From assembly GCA_007026445.1 (NCBI GenBank), contig VDMD01000002.1, positions 1,984,001-2,048,000 on the forward strand: DNA of 64,000 bases. Direction: 5' to 3'. This document shows, piece by piece, positions 10,570 through 20,179 of this stretch. This stretch comes from Schizophyllum amplum (Eukaryota; Basidiomycota; Agaricomycetes; Agaricales; Schizophyllaceae). Every line of letters begins with the position of its first letter. The stretch's first letter is position 1. Made by a program: the position numbers and the translations under genes. Below the pieces are notes generated by a model. It was not told the DNA's origin and did not search any database. It saw only the letters and a program-made list of their open reading frames with translations.

Positions 10570-11928
10570 CTACTGCGCCACAGCATCCTCCATCCAAAGC
10601 GGCAGCATGTGTCCCATCTTCAGCACCTTGGTCCGCAGATACTTGTCCAAGTCCTCCCCGTGAACTGCCCCTCCCCCAATGAGTGTCGCGCCCGCGGGAG
10701 GGTAGTCATCGGCCGGGGTGCCCGGCAGTCCGTCCTCCGCCCCTGCGACCGCCGCTGTGCGCGCGAGCCAGCTGCGCGGGACCATCGGCACGCGCTCGAC
10801 GACGCGCAGTCCCTCCTCCTCCAGCGCGGCGACCTTATCCGGATTGTTCGTCAAGACACGCACGCCCGTCGCAAGCCCCAAGTCGCGGAGCACGGCCCCT
10901 GCAACGTCGTACGCGCGCTCGTCCGCACGGTGCCCGAGCAGCAGGTTAGCCGCGACAGTGTCGTGCCCGATGTCCTGCAGGTTGTAGGCGCGGAGCTTGC
11001 TGAGCAGCCCGATGCCGCGGCCCTCCTGCCGAAGGTAGACGATTGCGCCGCGGCCAGCGAGCGCGATGCGTCGAATGGCCTCGTCAAGTTGCTCGCCGCA
11101 GTCGCAGCGCTGGCTGCCAACCGTCTCGCCCGTGAAGCACTCAGAATGAATGCGGATGAGGGGGCAAGCCGCGGCGGCGGGATCGCCGGTGGTATGTGAA
11201 TCGGGAGTGGAGGGAGTCTGGGAAGAGGGGGAGAGCCGGCCGACATATGCGCCGCGTGTGATGCGGTCCATCGGTGTCTCGTCGGGCGCCCACACGGCAT
11301 CGAGGGAGCGCGATCGGATGGGGGGAGCGACTGGGGGCTCGTCGGAAAGTTGTGCGGGGTCGATGACCAGAGCAAGATGCTCCTTGTTGTCGCGATTGTT
11401 GTGGTAGAGATGGAGGAAGGCGGGGCCATGCGGGGTAGGGATGCGCGTGCGCGCCATACATTTGACCTCCACAGGGGGCAGGTCCGCCCCTGGCAGGGTG
11501 ACACCCACGGCCTTCAGCTCTGCCTCGAGCTCCTCCGCGTCAGGAGTTTGCTTCGCTGGCAGCGCAGAAACGTTGTGCGGTAATGGCTCTGCCTGCTCGA
11601 GACCCAAGCGCTGACTCCGAGGCGCCTGGCGGCTCACATAGTGCACCCGACAGGGTTCATCGTCCTGTGTCGCATCGGCGCCCTTCCACTTGCTCCAGTC
11701 CCATGCCCCTTCCGCTTGAGGGAGCGACACGCCAGGGAAGAAGTCATGCGTGTAATGGTTGCGCGTGACATGGGGGCCAGTAGAGGCGGCGGCAGCGAGC
11801 AACAGGGGGTCGAGCTCGGCGTCGCGGCGCGGGAGGGAGCGACGACGACGGCTGGGCGCGGGGTTCTCGGACCCAGTGAGGAAGTCGAGGAGAGCGGCGT
11901 CGGCAACGAGCTCGGGGTGGTCGTGCAT
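10570..11928 (-). CDS. RIB1: GTP cyclohydrolase II (riboflavin biosynthesis)
   Basis: Converts GTP to 2,5-diamino-6-ribosylamino-pyrimidinone 5'-phosphate, formate and pyrophosphate, the first step of riboflavin synthesis. The gene is one uninterrupted reading frame of 452 codons, unusual beside its intron-rich neighbours. The catalytic domain is complete. It has RIHSECFTGETVGSQRCDCG near residue 260, with the three zinc-binding Cys; YLRQEGRGIGL near 297; LGHRADERAY; and the GTP-contacting LTNNPDKVAALE near 360. The N-terminal 220 residues are a fungal extension with PHGPAFLHLYHNNRDNKEHLALV, which belongs to the core fold. A long proline-rich insertion (about residues 230-255) precedes the zinc site. 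No targeting signal is evident, so it is probably cytosolic. Confidence 0.95.
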   Translation of the reverse strand: MHDHPELVADAALLDFLTGSENPAPSRRRRSLPRRDAELDPLLLAAAASTGPHVTRNHYTHDFFPGVSLPQAEGAWDWSKWKGADATQDDEPCRVHYVSRQAPRSQRLGLEQAEPLPHNVSALPAKQTPDAEELEAELKAVGVTLPGADLPPVEVKCMARTRIPTPHGPAFLHLYHNNRDNKEHLALVIDPAQLSDEPPVAPPIRSRSLDAVWAPDETPMDRITRGAYVGRLSPSSQTPSTPDSHTTGDPAAAACPLIRIHSECFTGETVGSQRCDCGEQLDEAIRRIALAGRGAIVYLRQEGRGIGLLSKLRAYNLQDIGHDTVAANLLLGHRADERAYDVAGAVLRDLGLATGVRVLTNNPDKVAALEEEGLRVVERVPMVPRSWLARTAAVAGAEDGLPGTPADDYPPAGATLIGGGAVHGEDLDKYLRTKVLKMGHMLPLWMEDAVAQ

Positions 11929-12271
11929 GTTATAAGTTATGGAGACTTGAGTGAGGTCTAGAGGGGAATCAAACCACGAAGGATAAAGTGGAGAAGATGA
12001 AAGCCGATGGTGATTATACCAGAAGGACCGGCTGAGTGAGCCGATGCTCCGATCTCACGCGATCTGATCTGCGCGTAACCGCCGTGGCGTAAGCGCTGAC
12101 CTCAGTCTGACTGGCCGCGGACGCTGAAGCGCTGACCTGCCACAATGCAGACCGATGTCAGCTCGCCGCTCACTGCGGACGATGGCGAGCACGACGACAG
12201 GCTCACGTCGGAGGGCACACAGTACGTTGACAAACATGCCGGGCTATCCTAAAAGGGAATAGGAGTTCTCA
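11929..12271. other. Intergenic, RIB1 promoter region
   Basis: Lies upstream of RIB1 and downstream of the thioesterase gene, both minus strand. I see no riboswitch-like conservation or other feature. Confidence 0.55.
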
Positions 12272-12835
12272 TCATAGCTTCGACTTCGGCCGCAGAGAGT
12301 CAAGTCCCCGCCGCACTTCGTCCGAAAGCGCCGCGCTCTTCCGTGTCCGGTTATCGACAAACACGTGTGTGTAGCCTCCGACGGCGGCGGGCTCATCCTT
12401 GCCCTCCTCGAAGACGCCCACTTCGTACTCGACGGAGCTGCGCCCCAGCTTCTTGACTTGCATGCCTAGCTGCAGAACCTGCGGAAAAGAGACTGGACGG
12501 AAGAACTGTATAGGAGGCATATTAGCTTCATAGATAGCCGGGACAGCCCGCTGCTAACGGACCTGACAGTGCGACGACACGACGAGACCGATGAGGGCCG
12601 CCGAGGATGGCTCAATCCCGCAGTGTTCGGCGAGGAACGCGTTGATAATGGAGTCAAAGAGGTGATAGTAAATCGCATTGTTCATGTGCGAATACTGGTC
12701 ATTGTCACTCCTGCGGAAAACTTGACTCGTTCAGGGTTCACGCTGTATTTGAGCGAGAGCTGACCATCTTGTTCGGTACGTCAGGAAGTACAGATAGTCT
12801 TCTATCCTTCTCGCCTTTGGGTCCTCGTTCTTCAT
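12272..12835 (-). CDS. Hot-dog-fold acyl-CoA thioesterase (4HBT family)
   Basis: Three exons: 12835-12765, a middle exon from about 12709, and a last exon ending at 12272. The spliced product passes through LYFLTYRTRW, SDNDQYSHMNNAIYYHLFDS and the segment IEPSSAALIGLVVSSHCQ, then FFRPVSFPQVLQLGMQVKKL. The pattern D.DQY.H.NN..Y is the active-site helix region of 4-hydroxybenzoyl-CoA thioesterase-like proteins, with the conserved Asp and the HMNN segment. Fungal members of about 160-180 residues hydrolyse acyl-CoA thioesters; substrate preference cannot be read. The start MKNEDPKARR is the first Met after an in-frame stop upstream. No obvious mitochondrial presequence or peroxisomal C-terminal SKL (the end is KSKL, which could be read as a near-canonical PTS1-like -SKL). 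Confidence 0.75.
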
Positions 12836-13309
12836 GATGAGGAAGGCGGACGAGGTGGTGGACGAAGTCAGGTGTCAGTCGATGGAGAAGTTCAACATCA
12901 ACCACGTGGCTTGCGATCGGGATCTGCCGAGGGCATTCCCCTCCAGTTCTTCCCATGTTCTTCCTGAGTCGCAGGCTTTGGCGACCAGCCCAGGCGACAT
13001 ATACTTGCTTGTGCCCCAAACCATCAATACGGAATGCATCCAGTCGTCGATATACAGGGTTCTTGCATGTTCCTCGGCAGTCAGCGCAGGCGCCGCAGGT
13101 GTCTACTTAGACGTCTAGAGCCTGCACTTCTCAGCCAGCGGGTGATACAGCACGATGCACTGGGGGTCGAGCAGTATGCATCCACACTTCTGTGTTGCTT
13201 TGCCGCCGATGACATCAGGCTGCCTCTTCTGTTCAAAGCGATGGTCACTGAGGAGATCACGCGTGTTCCAAAGTCAGGGATTAGAAATACACAAAGAACA
13301 GAGAATGCT
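12836..13309. other. Intergenic, about 470 bp
   Basis: Between two minus-strand genes. Short frames on both strands show no family signature. Confidence 0.55.
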
Positions 13310-13999
13310 TTAGATCTCGAGCTCCCGAATGCCATCCTTGTCCACAATCTTCACTTTGTATTTCCCGGGCGAAACGACGAGGCGCAGTGCGACCTCATCT
13401 ATGCACCTTTTCAGCGTCGCCAGCCCCTCCTCGACGGTTCCCTCAGGGTTGTGATACCTGCCAGAGGGTCAATGCTTGGAGCAATTGAGAGAAGATAATC
13501 ACGCACCGGTCAAACGTGCTGAGCGCGAAGTAGCTGCCGTAGCCGTGCGCACCAAAAGGTATGGGTGTGGACGTGCCGAGATAATCAATCCAGTAGAGGT
13601 GCGGTGTCCCTGCCGCGGTGTCGAAGCCGCCGACGAGCAGGTTGACCGCGTATGGGTGCCGCGAGCGCAGCGACTCTGCGAGGGAGCGACGGATCCATGA
13701 CGCGGCCGCGGATGGGCGCAGCGCGTAGTGGTGGCGGATCTGATACAGGCGAATGTTGCGTTCGACATACTCGGCGAACTGCACGGTGTCACCTAGCGGA
13801 AGGATGAGTATAAGTAGGAAGATCGCATATATAGAGAGGCAGGCGCACCGGGCTCGCCAGAGTATGCCATGAGGAGATGCGGGCTGAGGGTCTTGATCTT
13901 GTCCTCGTCCACCTTCATCTTCACAATGGAGCGCGCGGCGGTAGTGTCTGCCGCGACAATCACGTAGTCCTTCCCCGTCAGAGCGAATGAGCACTCCAT
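13310..13999 (-). CDS. PRE1: 20S proteasome subunit beta type-2 (beta4)
   Basis: A structural, non-catalytic beta subunit of the 20S proteasome core. Three exons spell MECSFALTGKDYVIVAADTT, then KTLSPHLLMAYSGEPG, DTVQFAEYVERNIRLYQIRH, NLLVGGFDTAAGTPHLYWID, GAHGYGSYFALSTFDR and, in the last exon, YHNPEGTVEEGLATLKRCID and VVSPGKYKVKIVDKDGIREL. Gene length and the start directly at the mature domain without a propeptide or active Thr fit Pre1. The introns are 50-60 nt with GTGCG donors. The start at 13999 opens the canonical first beta strand. Neighbouring genes have unrelated functions. Confidence 0.93.
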
Positions 14000-14321
14000 C
14001 TTGCAATAACGAGCGCGACTGGGGGAGGCAAGGGAAAAGTCAGAGTGCTGAGGACAAGCAACTCGACGCGTCACTGAGCGCGACGCGTGTGCGTCGCCGG
14101 ATTGGGACGTAACGCCGACAGATTCAGAGCGGCGAATGCCGCGTGCTCCCATTGGCTCTCACTCACTCTGAGAGTCTCTCACTGGCCCGGTCGTGCGTTC
14201 TGAATCTAAGCGCAAGTAGCCGTCTTCATCGCAGCTGCGGGTTGCGCGCACTATGTGCTAGCTACTCCATCTGTACAACACTAGATTACAACAAAACAGG
14301 GTCGATGCCACAAATGATTCT
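14000..14321. other. Intergenic, PRE1 promoter region
   Basis: Holds the PRE1 promoter and PTEN 3' end. I looked for a yeast-type proteasome control element (GGTGGCAAA) on both strands and did not see one. Confidence 0.55.
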
Positions 14322-16344
14322 CTAATCGTCCGATGCTTCCTTTGCCTCTACGACATCCTTCACTGTCCGCCCCGCCACGACGGCCGGCATCTGTGCTGCC
14401 AGCCCTGCAGGCTCACCCGCCTCCACTGCCTCCTGACTGTCTTCACGCGCAGGAGGCTGGACAGCTTCCGCGTCTTCAGGCCGTAGCCACTCCATGTCGA
14501 TCTCCACATCCAACACATGCTCCCCAATCCCAATCGGAAAGTCCAGCTCCTTCCGCGTTAGATGCATGGTCGTGCGGCTGGGCGTGATGTCCTTCGGAGA
14601 GCCCACGCCCGGGGGAGGCTGCGGCATGTGGAACGTCGGCACGAACCAGCTCCAGCCCATGAAAATCTGGCCCATATACAGCTTGACGCGCACCTCGCGC
14701 CCCGCGTCAACAACGACGCCGCGCTCGCGCGCGCCTGCCGTCACGTCCAACATCGAGTTCGCTTCGGACCCTGGCACGTCCGCGTGCGTCGCAGTCGCCG
14801 CTGCAGAGTCGCTGGCGTCCCCACCCTCCTTCAGACCCTCGAGCACTTGCCCCCACGACGCGTCGGTCAGCGGCCGCAGAGCATACGTCGTCGTCCGTTC
14901 CTTCTCGTCGCCCGCCTTCGCGATCCCGTCCTCTCCCATCACGCCCAGCCTCGCGAAGCTGCGCACCATCTTGCCTTGGTCCCACCGCCCGTCCGCAAAC
15001 AGGGCCTGCAGCTCCTCCTCTCCCATGTGGGCAGAGCCGCCGCGTCGCTCGCCGAGGGAGTTCCCGCGCGTGTGGCGCTCCCAGTCCTCCAGCTTCTTCA
15101 CGAAGTCGTCGTCGTAGCGCGCGAGCGAAGCCCACACCTGACCGCGAGACCCGTTGCGTGCAGCCGAGCCGACACCTGCGCGGTCCAGTAGCGCGTTTGC
15201 GGCGCGTGCGACGGTCAACTTCACGCCTGTCTCCTCGTTCATGCGGATGCGCACTTCTGTCAGTCGTACTCGAGGTGGCGCAGCTTCCGGCGCGCCAAGT
15301 GGGGGCCACATGTGCTTCGGTGCCTCGTTAGAGAGGAGCAGAGCCCAGTAGTAGAGCCAGCGCCGCTGAGAGGGGATGCTGACGCCCTGCTTGACCTTCT
15401 TGCCGTCGGCCGGCTTCATGCGTCGGGCAGTGTGGAGGTCCAGCACGCCCTTGAGGGAGTCGGAGAAAGACTTTGGCGGCTCGCCAGGCTCAGGAGACTT
15501 ATCGCTGTTCGGGGTCGGCGTAGAGCCTTCACTGCTAGACCAGTCTTTGACATCGGACGGTGTTGCGAGCCGCGACTCGGAGACGCCTCCGGTGTCGCTG
15601 TCGATGTCTTCAGGTACTACGTCCATCGTGTCATCGACGCGAAGCTTGGCCCATTGCTTGGCAGTATAACTTCTTTCGAGCTCGGGTGCCGTGGGCTCCT
15701 TCTGCAGAGTGAGGAGGTACGTGCACGCCATGGTTCCCGAGCGTCCCTTGCCGGCTGTGGCGCGTAAGCGGCAAGACAAGTAAGTGCATGCGAGTGACAC
15801 ACCTTTGCAGTGCAACACAGCGACTCGGTCCTTCGAACCATCGAGCCAAGCGCGCATCTCACGCGCAACCAGAGGCATGATCGCCAACGGTGGTGAACTA
15901 CATCGGCGGTGAGCATGCGATTCGCGACACGGGCTGCCTGTCGGCTCACTGGTGGTCCGGGAACGGATAGCGGCTGACGCGGTTATCGAAGTACGTCGCA
16001 TCATACGAGTTCTCGCGTAGGGGACAAAAGTTGAATATCCAGTAGTTCTTTCCGTGTCGATGCTCTGCGCGTGCAAGGTCAGATCGACACTTATACATCG
16101 CCGCGGAGCACGCACCTAGAAACTTCTTGACGTCCTCTTTGGGGTTGCGATAGAGGCCCTCCATGCCAGAGGCAGGGTATCCCATGATGATGACCTGGTC
16201 GGTGAGGTAGACGAGGTCTGGCTAGCATGAGCGCCTCGGGAGGGAATAGAATCGCGAAGATCGCGCACCAAGCTCGACATCGAGCTTCTTGTCCTTGAAA
16301 CGAGCCTTGTTGCCGGAAACAAGACGGCGCACATAGTCGGTCAT
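14322..16344 (-). CDS. PTEN: PTEN-family phosphoinositide 3-phosphatase
   Basis: Removes the 3-phosphate of PtdIns(3,4,5)P3 and acts at membranes. From the start at 16344 the exons give MTDYVRRLVSGNKARFKDKK, DLVYLTDQVIIMGYPASGME, GLYRNPKEDVKKFL, HGKNYWIFNFCPLRENSYDA, then VSRYPFPDHHSPPLAIMPLV with the general-acid Asp, and the P-loop HCKAGKGRSGTMACTYLL. An intron (15802-15755) falls inside that P-loop, between Lys and Ala. A disordered Ser/Pro/Asp-rich insert follows the phosphatase domain. After it comes a C2 domain, visible as VRLTEVRIRMNEETGVKLTV and VRVKLYMGQIFMGWSWFVPT, longer than the animal one. The tail is acidic and Ala/Glu-rich. A transposon sits 83 bp upstream of the start. Confidence 0.88.
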
Positions 16345-16426
16345 GATGGGGAGGGCAAGTAAAGACGATGGAGGTATTGAGAGAGACGTTCGCAGTCCAC
16401 GCCAAGTCCGTCTTGAAGTCCACACC

Positions 16427-17544
16427 TAGTGCTGTCGTGAGTTGAGTTCGAGTTGAGTTGAGTTAGAAAATGTTTGAAAATCAATCGAGTCGAGTTGAGT
16501 TGCAACTCGAGTCAACTTATCAATTAACCGGTCCGGGTCAGCGAAACGACGACGCGACGGCCGGCGTCGGAGAATGCCGCCGGCGTCCCAGAAGCAGTCG
16601 AACAATGCGTCTGTAGTAATTCATGCAGCGCTATGCGATGTAGACTAATCTCGGCGAGGTAGTATGGCTCAACATTAGCAGGGCTTTGCTCAAGCAGCCA
16701 TAATAAGCTCCCCTTCAGACCTGTGATGACTCTGTCATCACAGAATATGTGGTGTCTCACTCAGGCTGGCGGGCCCTGCAGCCATGATCCCTCCCGGCCC
16801 TGGCTGAAGTTTAGTCGGGCAGAGCAGGATGCACCCATTCACTGACATTACGTCAACTATTCAGCTCTATACTGATTTGTTGAGTAGTGTTATGCTGCTT
16901 CGAGTATCGGCAGGTGTTCTGCAACGGACGTGCTGTCACTGCACCGGCTGCCTCTGGGTCCAGCAGACGCGCCGGGTCATAGGAACGCCAGAAATGAGCT
17001 ACTTAACACACGCCTGTCTGTGACGGAGGCCGTGCAACTTGGCGGGAGGCGCTTGTCCGCGCTTCCCGCCCCGCGCGGCGCGCCGCTTCATGCCCTTGCC
17101 TCTGCCTGGTACGCACAGGTGCCACGGTCAGAAACACGTACAACACAGCGGGAGAGGCGGTAGCGGCAGCGGGCCACATCACGGCGCTCGCACACTGCAC
17201 GAAGGCACTCAGGACTCAGAGCGCGCGGCGCTGGCAAGATCAACGGCAGTGAAGCCGCTCATGCGGGCGTCGCGACGCGTCCCGGGACGCTGCACAATGG
17301 GGTTATGGTGACTACATTGGCTCAGGGGGTTACTTAGGCAAAAAGAGGCGGAGCATGGCACTCTCAGAGGCCATCGAAGGGAGTTCAACGTGTTTGTTGT
17401 ACGTTGTAGGTGCAGCACACGTGCACGGGGAACAAATCAGACGGCCGGAGGAATTGATCATATTACCGATCATCGAGTTTGAGTTGAGTTACAACTTACC
17501 TGCCTTTTTCGGCATCGAGTTGAACTCAACTCACGACAGCACTA
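16427..17544. mobile_element. Non-autonomous hAT-like DNA transposon with 8-bp target duplication
   Basis: The element begins TAGTGCTGTCGTGAGTTGAG at 16427 and ends with the inverted copy (CTCAACTCACGACAGCACTA) at 17544, about 1.1 kb in all. The bases just outside are TCCACACC on the left (16419-16426) and TCCACACC on the right (17545-17552), a perfect 8-bp target-site duplication. TAG/CTA ends and an 8-bp duplication are the signature of the hAT superfamily. GAGTTGAGTT-type motifs are clustered inside both ends, as subterminal repeats often are. I find no complete transposase frame; one short minus-strand frame (16760-16524) ends in AAFSDAGRR, faintly like the hAT dimerisation region, but this is weak. 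Confidence 0.85.
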
Positions 17545-17552
17545 TCCACACC

Positions 17553-18600
17553 GCTTGCGGCGGTCAGGTTCACTCCGCGGTGACCTCACCACCGAATGTG
17601 GCGAGGGCCTATATTTGGATCTGGTACCTTTCGAGGCGGCGCTCAACTTTTGACATCAGCAAGGTGTTCGAATCAAACTTTGAAAGAGAACATCGAGAGC
17701 GTGCGAGGAGGCGACGTTGCGCGACCTTGAAACGGCGTCGTATATAAGAATCCGACGGCTCGAAGTCAACAGCCTCAGGCGGAAGTCCGGACCGAGTTGA
17801 TGCCATTGGCATCACGTGGCAACGCGTCTGCACGTCACGGGACCGTGACTGACCTTCCGTCGAGGTGGCACGGAGTTTGAAATTTAACCGTGCCGAAGCG
17901 CGGCCGAAGCTCGTGACGTTCCGTTTTGGGCTGTGTGTGGCGCCTGTGTGGCGCTCAGTCGACTTGTACTCAACTTGAAGCTTGAAGTTGTACTTGTAGT
18001 ACAGACTTGTAGTACACGGGCGCAGCGTCTGCATCTCCAGACTTCTCTGCGCATCGAAGTACCACGCATACAGTGACCGAAATCTCACCATCTTGGAATA
18101 GAGCTCACGCAAATCATCTGGACCGCGTCCGGCATCGAGCGTCTACCTATGGCCTTTTCAGAAAGACGCATGCTCTCAAATCGCGGTCGAGAAACGGGAC
18201 AGGGGTGTCCTCGAGCAAGGGAAAAGCTCAATCTTGTGGTCCCCAGTTCATTGAGAAGCCCGAGACGCGAAGATTATGATGCTATTGTTGCGCTGTTATT
18301 AGAGGAGTCCCGGCGCAGAAGTAGAGGAACGGAGGGCGGGCAGCATTGCAGCGGAGTCGATGCCGTGCAAAAGCCAGTATGCCGCAGGTTATGTAGATGG
18401 AACACTGCATATATGCGTGGTATCGCCTGGGATGCGGATACGACATGACGAGGTTCGTTGATGAGCGACGGGGATTCGAACGCCCGGCCGAAAGGAGGAG
18501 TCACGAGATCGCTACAACAGGCCTCGAAATTCAGTTTTCAAACTCCGAGCCACGTCCGGGACCTACCCCCGAAGATGTTCCAGACTCTAGTTTACTAGAG
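17553..18600. other. Intergenic, about 1 kb, gene-poor
   Basis: Holds the former upstream region of PTEN displaced by the transposon. A TATATAAG string at about 17740 and a tandem copy of ACTTGTAGTACA near 17990-18015 are visible. A 167-codon minus-strand frame here shows no protein family signal. Confidence 0.5.
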
Positions 18601-19840
18601 GATGGTTTACGAGACTATCCTATGGGGCCCGGATCATATGCCTGCACACATCCTCCGAGGATTTCTTCACAGTCCACTTATCCCCAAAGTTCCTTCGCTC
18701 GTGGTTGTTGCACACTGAGCGACGCGGCGTGAATCCAGCTCTTTGCCCTCGTGCAGTAGAGTTGGAATGGGATGTCGACACGGCACGCATATTGTGGCAC
18801 GCATGTTGTGTCAAGAAATCGCTGTCGTGGTGCGCCCCGACCCCTCGCGCCTCGCCGTAGTTGACCATGCCGCAACGGAGTCAATCCCATTTGGCGCCAT
18901 GCTGCCAGCTCTGCCCACCTCCACACTCACAACTCTGCTTCTGGAAGGACGGGATGCCCGTGAAATCCCTGATATCGAACCCAGTCTAGTGATGATGCTA
19001 TCGCAGTGTACGGCCTCGAGCACGTAACCTTGGACGTTATTCTTCTGCATGTCTGCACGTCCTCGGCGCGCTACCCGGACTACGCTGCCTCGCAGTGACA
19101 CGCCTGACGAATTTCAGGCCGCGGGTAGACAACACGGCCATCTTTCCTGTGCTGGACGACCTCGCGATGTACGGTGCATCTGCCAAACGCCTGACGGCCT
19201 TTCTGCAGATACTCGCAGCGATGGACGGAAGATGAAATATATGTTTCTCCCTTGCGAACCGTCACGCCACTATATCGATATCGAAATCCTGCAATTGTAC
19301 ACCGCGATGGGACAGTGCTGCGACATGGACGCGTTGCGTGACCTGGGAAGACTTTGCGACGATTTGTGGATGCCAGGTTCGAATGAGTGGATTTTTCCTC
19401 ATTTCGTCCTGGCCTATCCAATAGTTTGCCCCTTCAGGTGTTCCGCGGACTGGTCTCCCTGGATATCCGTACAAAGGCGTCCATCGATCCCGACAACGAT
19501 GAAGTGGAATGCCTCGCAGCGTGCTCGCCAGCCATCCGGGTGTTGATTCTCCAATCTGATGTCTCATACGACGAATGGCTTCGACATCTCCCCCGCCCAG
19601 CCCCCGCCCTCCCCCGGACTGTCCTGTGCGTACGACTCCGAGATGCCTGTTGTTATCGGCGGCCCTTTATCCGGACCTACCAGATCTTCGTATCAATTTC
19701 AACAGTTCTCCATTACCTGCTATTCATGGGCGTCCGTACGGGGGACTGGTGCACGGGTGGCTCGTGCATCTTTATGAGGGATGTGGCGTCTGGCGCGAGG
19801 AAGACATAGACCCTCTACGCAAGTTCTTTGTCTAACACAT
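18601..19840 (+). pseudogene. Decayed F-box/LRR-like gene relic
   Basis: Fragments in different frames look like the LRR part of Agaricomycete F-box proteins. They are LTTLLLEGRDAREIPD near 18930, LHVLGALPGLRCLAVTRLTN near 19050, FPVLDDLAMYGASAKRLTAF near 19150, and VFRGLVSLDIRTKASIDPDN near 19440-19500, the last matching the usual (F)xxLxSLxI...DxDND pattern. GVWREEDIDPLRKFFV near 19790 may be the end. I could not join these into one gene without frame breaks, and no intact F-box is seen. It may still be an expressed gene with introns I misread. Confidence 0.45.
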
Positions 19841-20179
19841 TCCCTTCGCTCGGACTCGGAGAATGGTTTCGAGGATCACCAGAGAGCAATGAAAAGCAGC
19901 CAATGGTCAAGCTCATACGTGCTATGGAGGAGGCTCGTTCGCATGAGCGCCAACCATTCCTTATCATACTACGTAGTTGTGCTGTCTATTCTTTTGCTAC
20001 CGCTCGTACAAAGTGAACAACGCATCGGACTCTGACTCTGAATGCCCCGGTGCTGGATCCATGTCATGGCCCGCTCATCGGGATCAAGTTGATTCAGCGC
20101 ACATGACCGCCAGAGCAGGACCTGGAGATCCGATTTTGGGTCGAGGGTTGATCGCTTCGCTTCTTCGACTCTAACCACC
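19841..20179. other. Intergenic, NAP1 promoter region
   Basis: About 340 bp upstream of NAP1; nothing specific recognised. Confidence 0.55.

Noticed and set aside
10558..11199. 213-codon frame on the plus strand opposite RIB1
   Set aside because: Antisense shadow of a GC-rich coding region; no motif.
14494..15191. Two long plus-strand frames (207 and 209 codons) opposite the PTEN C2 region
   Set aside because: Antisense shadows of PTEN coding sequence; composition only.
17609..18112. 167-codon minus-strand frame next to the hAT-like element
   Set aside because: No family motif, unlike composition to neighbouring genes, no splice partners.
18465..18520. tRNA-like T-arm (GGCGTTCGAATCCCC) on the minus strand
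   Set aside because: No matching acceptor stem, D-arm or anticodon arm at the right distance; at most a chance B-box or a SINE trace.
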